From contig DDWM01000002.1 in NCBI GenBank assembly GCA_002345925.1, positions 1 to 7,611 of the forward strand: DNA of 7,611 nt, read 5' to 3'. Position 1 is the first letter of the stretch. The number at the start of each line of letters is the position of its first letter. The DNA is from Actinobacteria bacterium UBA2286 (GTDB lineage Bacteria > Actinomycetota > Coriobacteriia > Anaerosomatales > Anaerosomataceae). The notes below the pieces were generated by a model. That model did no database searches. It worked only from the letters and a program-made list of their open reading frames with translations, and was not told the origin of the DNA. The translations under genes and the position numbers were made by a program. Shown here piece after piece: positions 6,599 to 7,611 of the stretch.

Positions 6599-6832
6599 GT
6601 GGAAGAACCAGGAACCGCTGCCGCGCCCGAAGAGATGACGTTCGGCGCCACGCTGGCCGAGCTTGAGGAGATCGTGAAGGCGCTCGAGGGCGGTCAACTC
6701 GAACTTGAGGATAGCCTGGAGCGCTACGAGCGTGGTGTGTCTTTGCTGCGCGTGTGTCGCGCGAAGCTCGCAAACGCACAGCAGCGTGTGACTATGCTTG
6801 TAGGCGAGATCGAAGAAGAGGAAGCCGAGTAA
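6599..6832 (+). CDS. xseB: Exodeoxyribonuclease VII small subunit
   Basis: A 77-aa all-helical protein, the usual size for XseB; several copies coat the coiled-coil arm of XseA and regulate its nuclease activity. The family pattern is clear: MTFGATLAELEEIVKALEGG, then LELEDSLERYERGVSLLRVC, then a final helix with KLANAQQRV. The C-terminal tail is strongly acidic (GEIEEEEAE). The start is GTG, 1 base after the xseA stop, as expected for two subunits made together. The next gene begins 36 bp downstream without a terminator between them. Confidence 0.95.
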   Translation: MEEPGTAAAPEEMTFGATLAELEEIVKALEGGQLELEDSLERYERGVSLLRVCRAKLANAQQRVTMLVGEIEEEEAE

Positions 6833-6868
6833 GTCGCTCCGTTTGGTACCGTATCCGAGGAGGAAACG

Positions 6869-7225
6869 ATGTCTGAATGCATCTTCTGCATGATCGCGAA
6901 TGGCGATATTCCCGCCAAAGTCGTGCTTGATGAGGGCGACATACTGGCGTTTGACGACATCGCCCCACAGGGTCCGGTTCACACGCTCATCATCCCGAAG
7001 CACCACTACTCTGACATGGGAGACGCGGTTCCCGCCGAGTTGATGGCTACCATCTTCTCAGCCGTGCCTCGTGTTGCAGCCATGAAAGGCATCGCAGAGA
7101 GCGGCTACCGCGTGATCGTCAACAACGGTCGCGATGCCGCACAGACGGTTGGACATCTCCACGTGCATGTCATCGGTGGTAATCCGATGGCGCATGGAAT
7201 GGTGCACTTCGTCGACGTTGACTAG
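6869..7225 (+). CDS. HIT family nucleotide hydrolase (HinT-like)
   Basis: A 118-aa histidine-triad protein, most like the HinT branch that hydrolyses purine nucleoside phosphoramidates such as AMP-linked lysine. The triad HLHVHVI lies at residues 96-102, with H98 the expected nucleophile. NNGRDAAQTVGHLHVH matches the HinT-style loop before the triad. The N-terminus has a CIFC motif (C4, C7) which, with H46 and H96, could bind zinc as in many bacterial members. GAGGAGG (6857-6863) lies 5 bases before the ATG, a strong ribosome site. Length is normal for the family. The physiological substrate in this organism cannot be inferred. Confidence 0.93.
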   Translation: MSECIFCMIANGDIPAKVVLDEGDILAFDDIAPQGPVHTLIIPKHHYSDMGDAVPAELMATIFSAVPRVAAMKGIAESGYRVIVNNGRDAAQTVGHLHVHVIGGNPMAHGMVHFVDVD

Positions 7226-7234
7226 GGGGTCGGT

Positions 7235-7611
7235 ATGCGAGAAGTAGCGATTGTCACCGATAGCACATCGGACATAACTCCGGAAATCGCCAAAAACCTC
7301 GATATAGGTGTGGTTCCGCTCATGGTCGCGTTTGGCGAGGAGGTGTTCGAGGACGGCGTCTTGTCCCAGCAGGAGTTCTTTGATCGCATGAACGCTGCGC
7401 CGAGCCTTCCTACAACCTCGCAGCCATCGGTCGGAGCCTTCACAGAGATGTACACACGACAGCTGGAGACCGCCCGCTCTGTGGTCTCAGTGCATATTTC
7501 GGCAGCGCTTTCGGGCACGATCGAGTCGGCTACAGAAGCGGCACGTCATTTCGGCGATCGTGTCCAGATCTTCGATACTCGGAATCTCGCATGGGGTGAG
7601 GCGCTTCAGGT
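7235..7611 (+). CDS. DegV family fatty-acid-binding protein, cut by the window edge
   Basis: Only the first 125 codons are present and the frame is still open at the right edge; full-length DegV proteins are about 280 aa. The family features seen are VTDSTSDI at residues 7-14, PTTSQPSVGAF at 59-69 (with the conserved TSQPS) and HISAALSGTIESA at 87-99. DegV/FakB proteins bind a fatty acid in a central tunnel; in Firmicutes they present it to the kinase FakA for phosphorylation and phospholipid synthesis. AGGGGG (7224-7229) overlaps the stop of the HIT gene and lies 5 bases before the ATG, and the gap is only 9 bp, so this gene belongs to the same operon. Whether a FakA-type kinase follows is outside the window. 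Confidence 0.92.
   Translation, partial: MREVAIVTDSTSDITPEIAKNLDIGVVPLMVAFGEEVFEDGVLSQQEFFDRMNAAPSLPTTSQPSVGAFTEMYTRQLETARSVVSVHISAALSGTIESATEAARHFGDRVQIFDTRNLAWGEALQ

Noticed and set aside
6266..7006. 246-aa minus-strand open frame across xseA, xseB and the HIT gene
   Set aside because: It covers three well-supported plus-strand genes and shows no domain, so it is a shadow.
1..7611. Mobile element, CRISPR array, prophage or defence system
   Set aside because: I saw no transposase, integrase, direct-repeat array or toxin-antitoxin-like pair. The tRNA is an attachment-site candidate in principle, but no integrase or repeated tRNA 3' end was found.

Overview
The window is about 7.6 kb of moderately GC-rich bacterial chromosome, and almost all of it is ordinary, tightly packed genes. 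The gene content suggests Actinomycetota, perhaps a Coriobacteriia-like lineage. The pointers are triple cell-wall-binding-2 (CWB2) repeats on a secreted enzyme, an RNase D with a C-terminal HRDC region, an XseA with the motif GIGHEPDD, and frequent GTG starts. This assignment is inferred from family knowledge; no rRNA or other marker is present to prove it.

Layout, left to right. A tRNA-Val(GAC) gene with encoded CCA opens the window and is followed at once by a strong intrinsic terminator. Next is a secreted cell-wall protein: signal peptide, three CWB2 repeats, a probable Ig-like linker and a C-terminal L,D-transpeptidase (YkuD) domain with an intact HGC catalytic motif. A 119-bp gap with nested inverted repeats leads into a two-gene unit coupled by an ATGA overlap: a 76-aa hypothetical protein and a 272-aa protein with about eight membrane segments and no recognisable output domain. 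That unit runs head-on into a minus-strand diacylglycerol-kinase-family lipid kinase. The two stop codons overlap in one CTAG palindrome.

From 4086 onward everything is on the plus strand and looks like one operon: RNase D (rnd), exonuclease VII large and small subunits (xseA, xseB), a HIT-family hydrolase and the start of a DegV family protein cut by the window edge. Gaps are 1, 1, 36 and 9 bp, and most genes have clear Shine-Dalgarno sequences. The first three genes combine 3' RNA trimming with single-strand DNA degradation; the last two suggest nucleotide and fatty-acid metabolism.

I see no mobile element, CRISPR array, phage gene or defence cassette. The least explained part is 1906-3070: the regulatory-looking gap plus the small protein and orphan membrane protein. 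The secreted CWB2/L,D-transpeptidase fusion is the most interesting gene of recognisable function.
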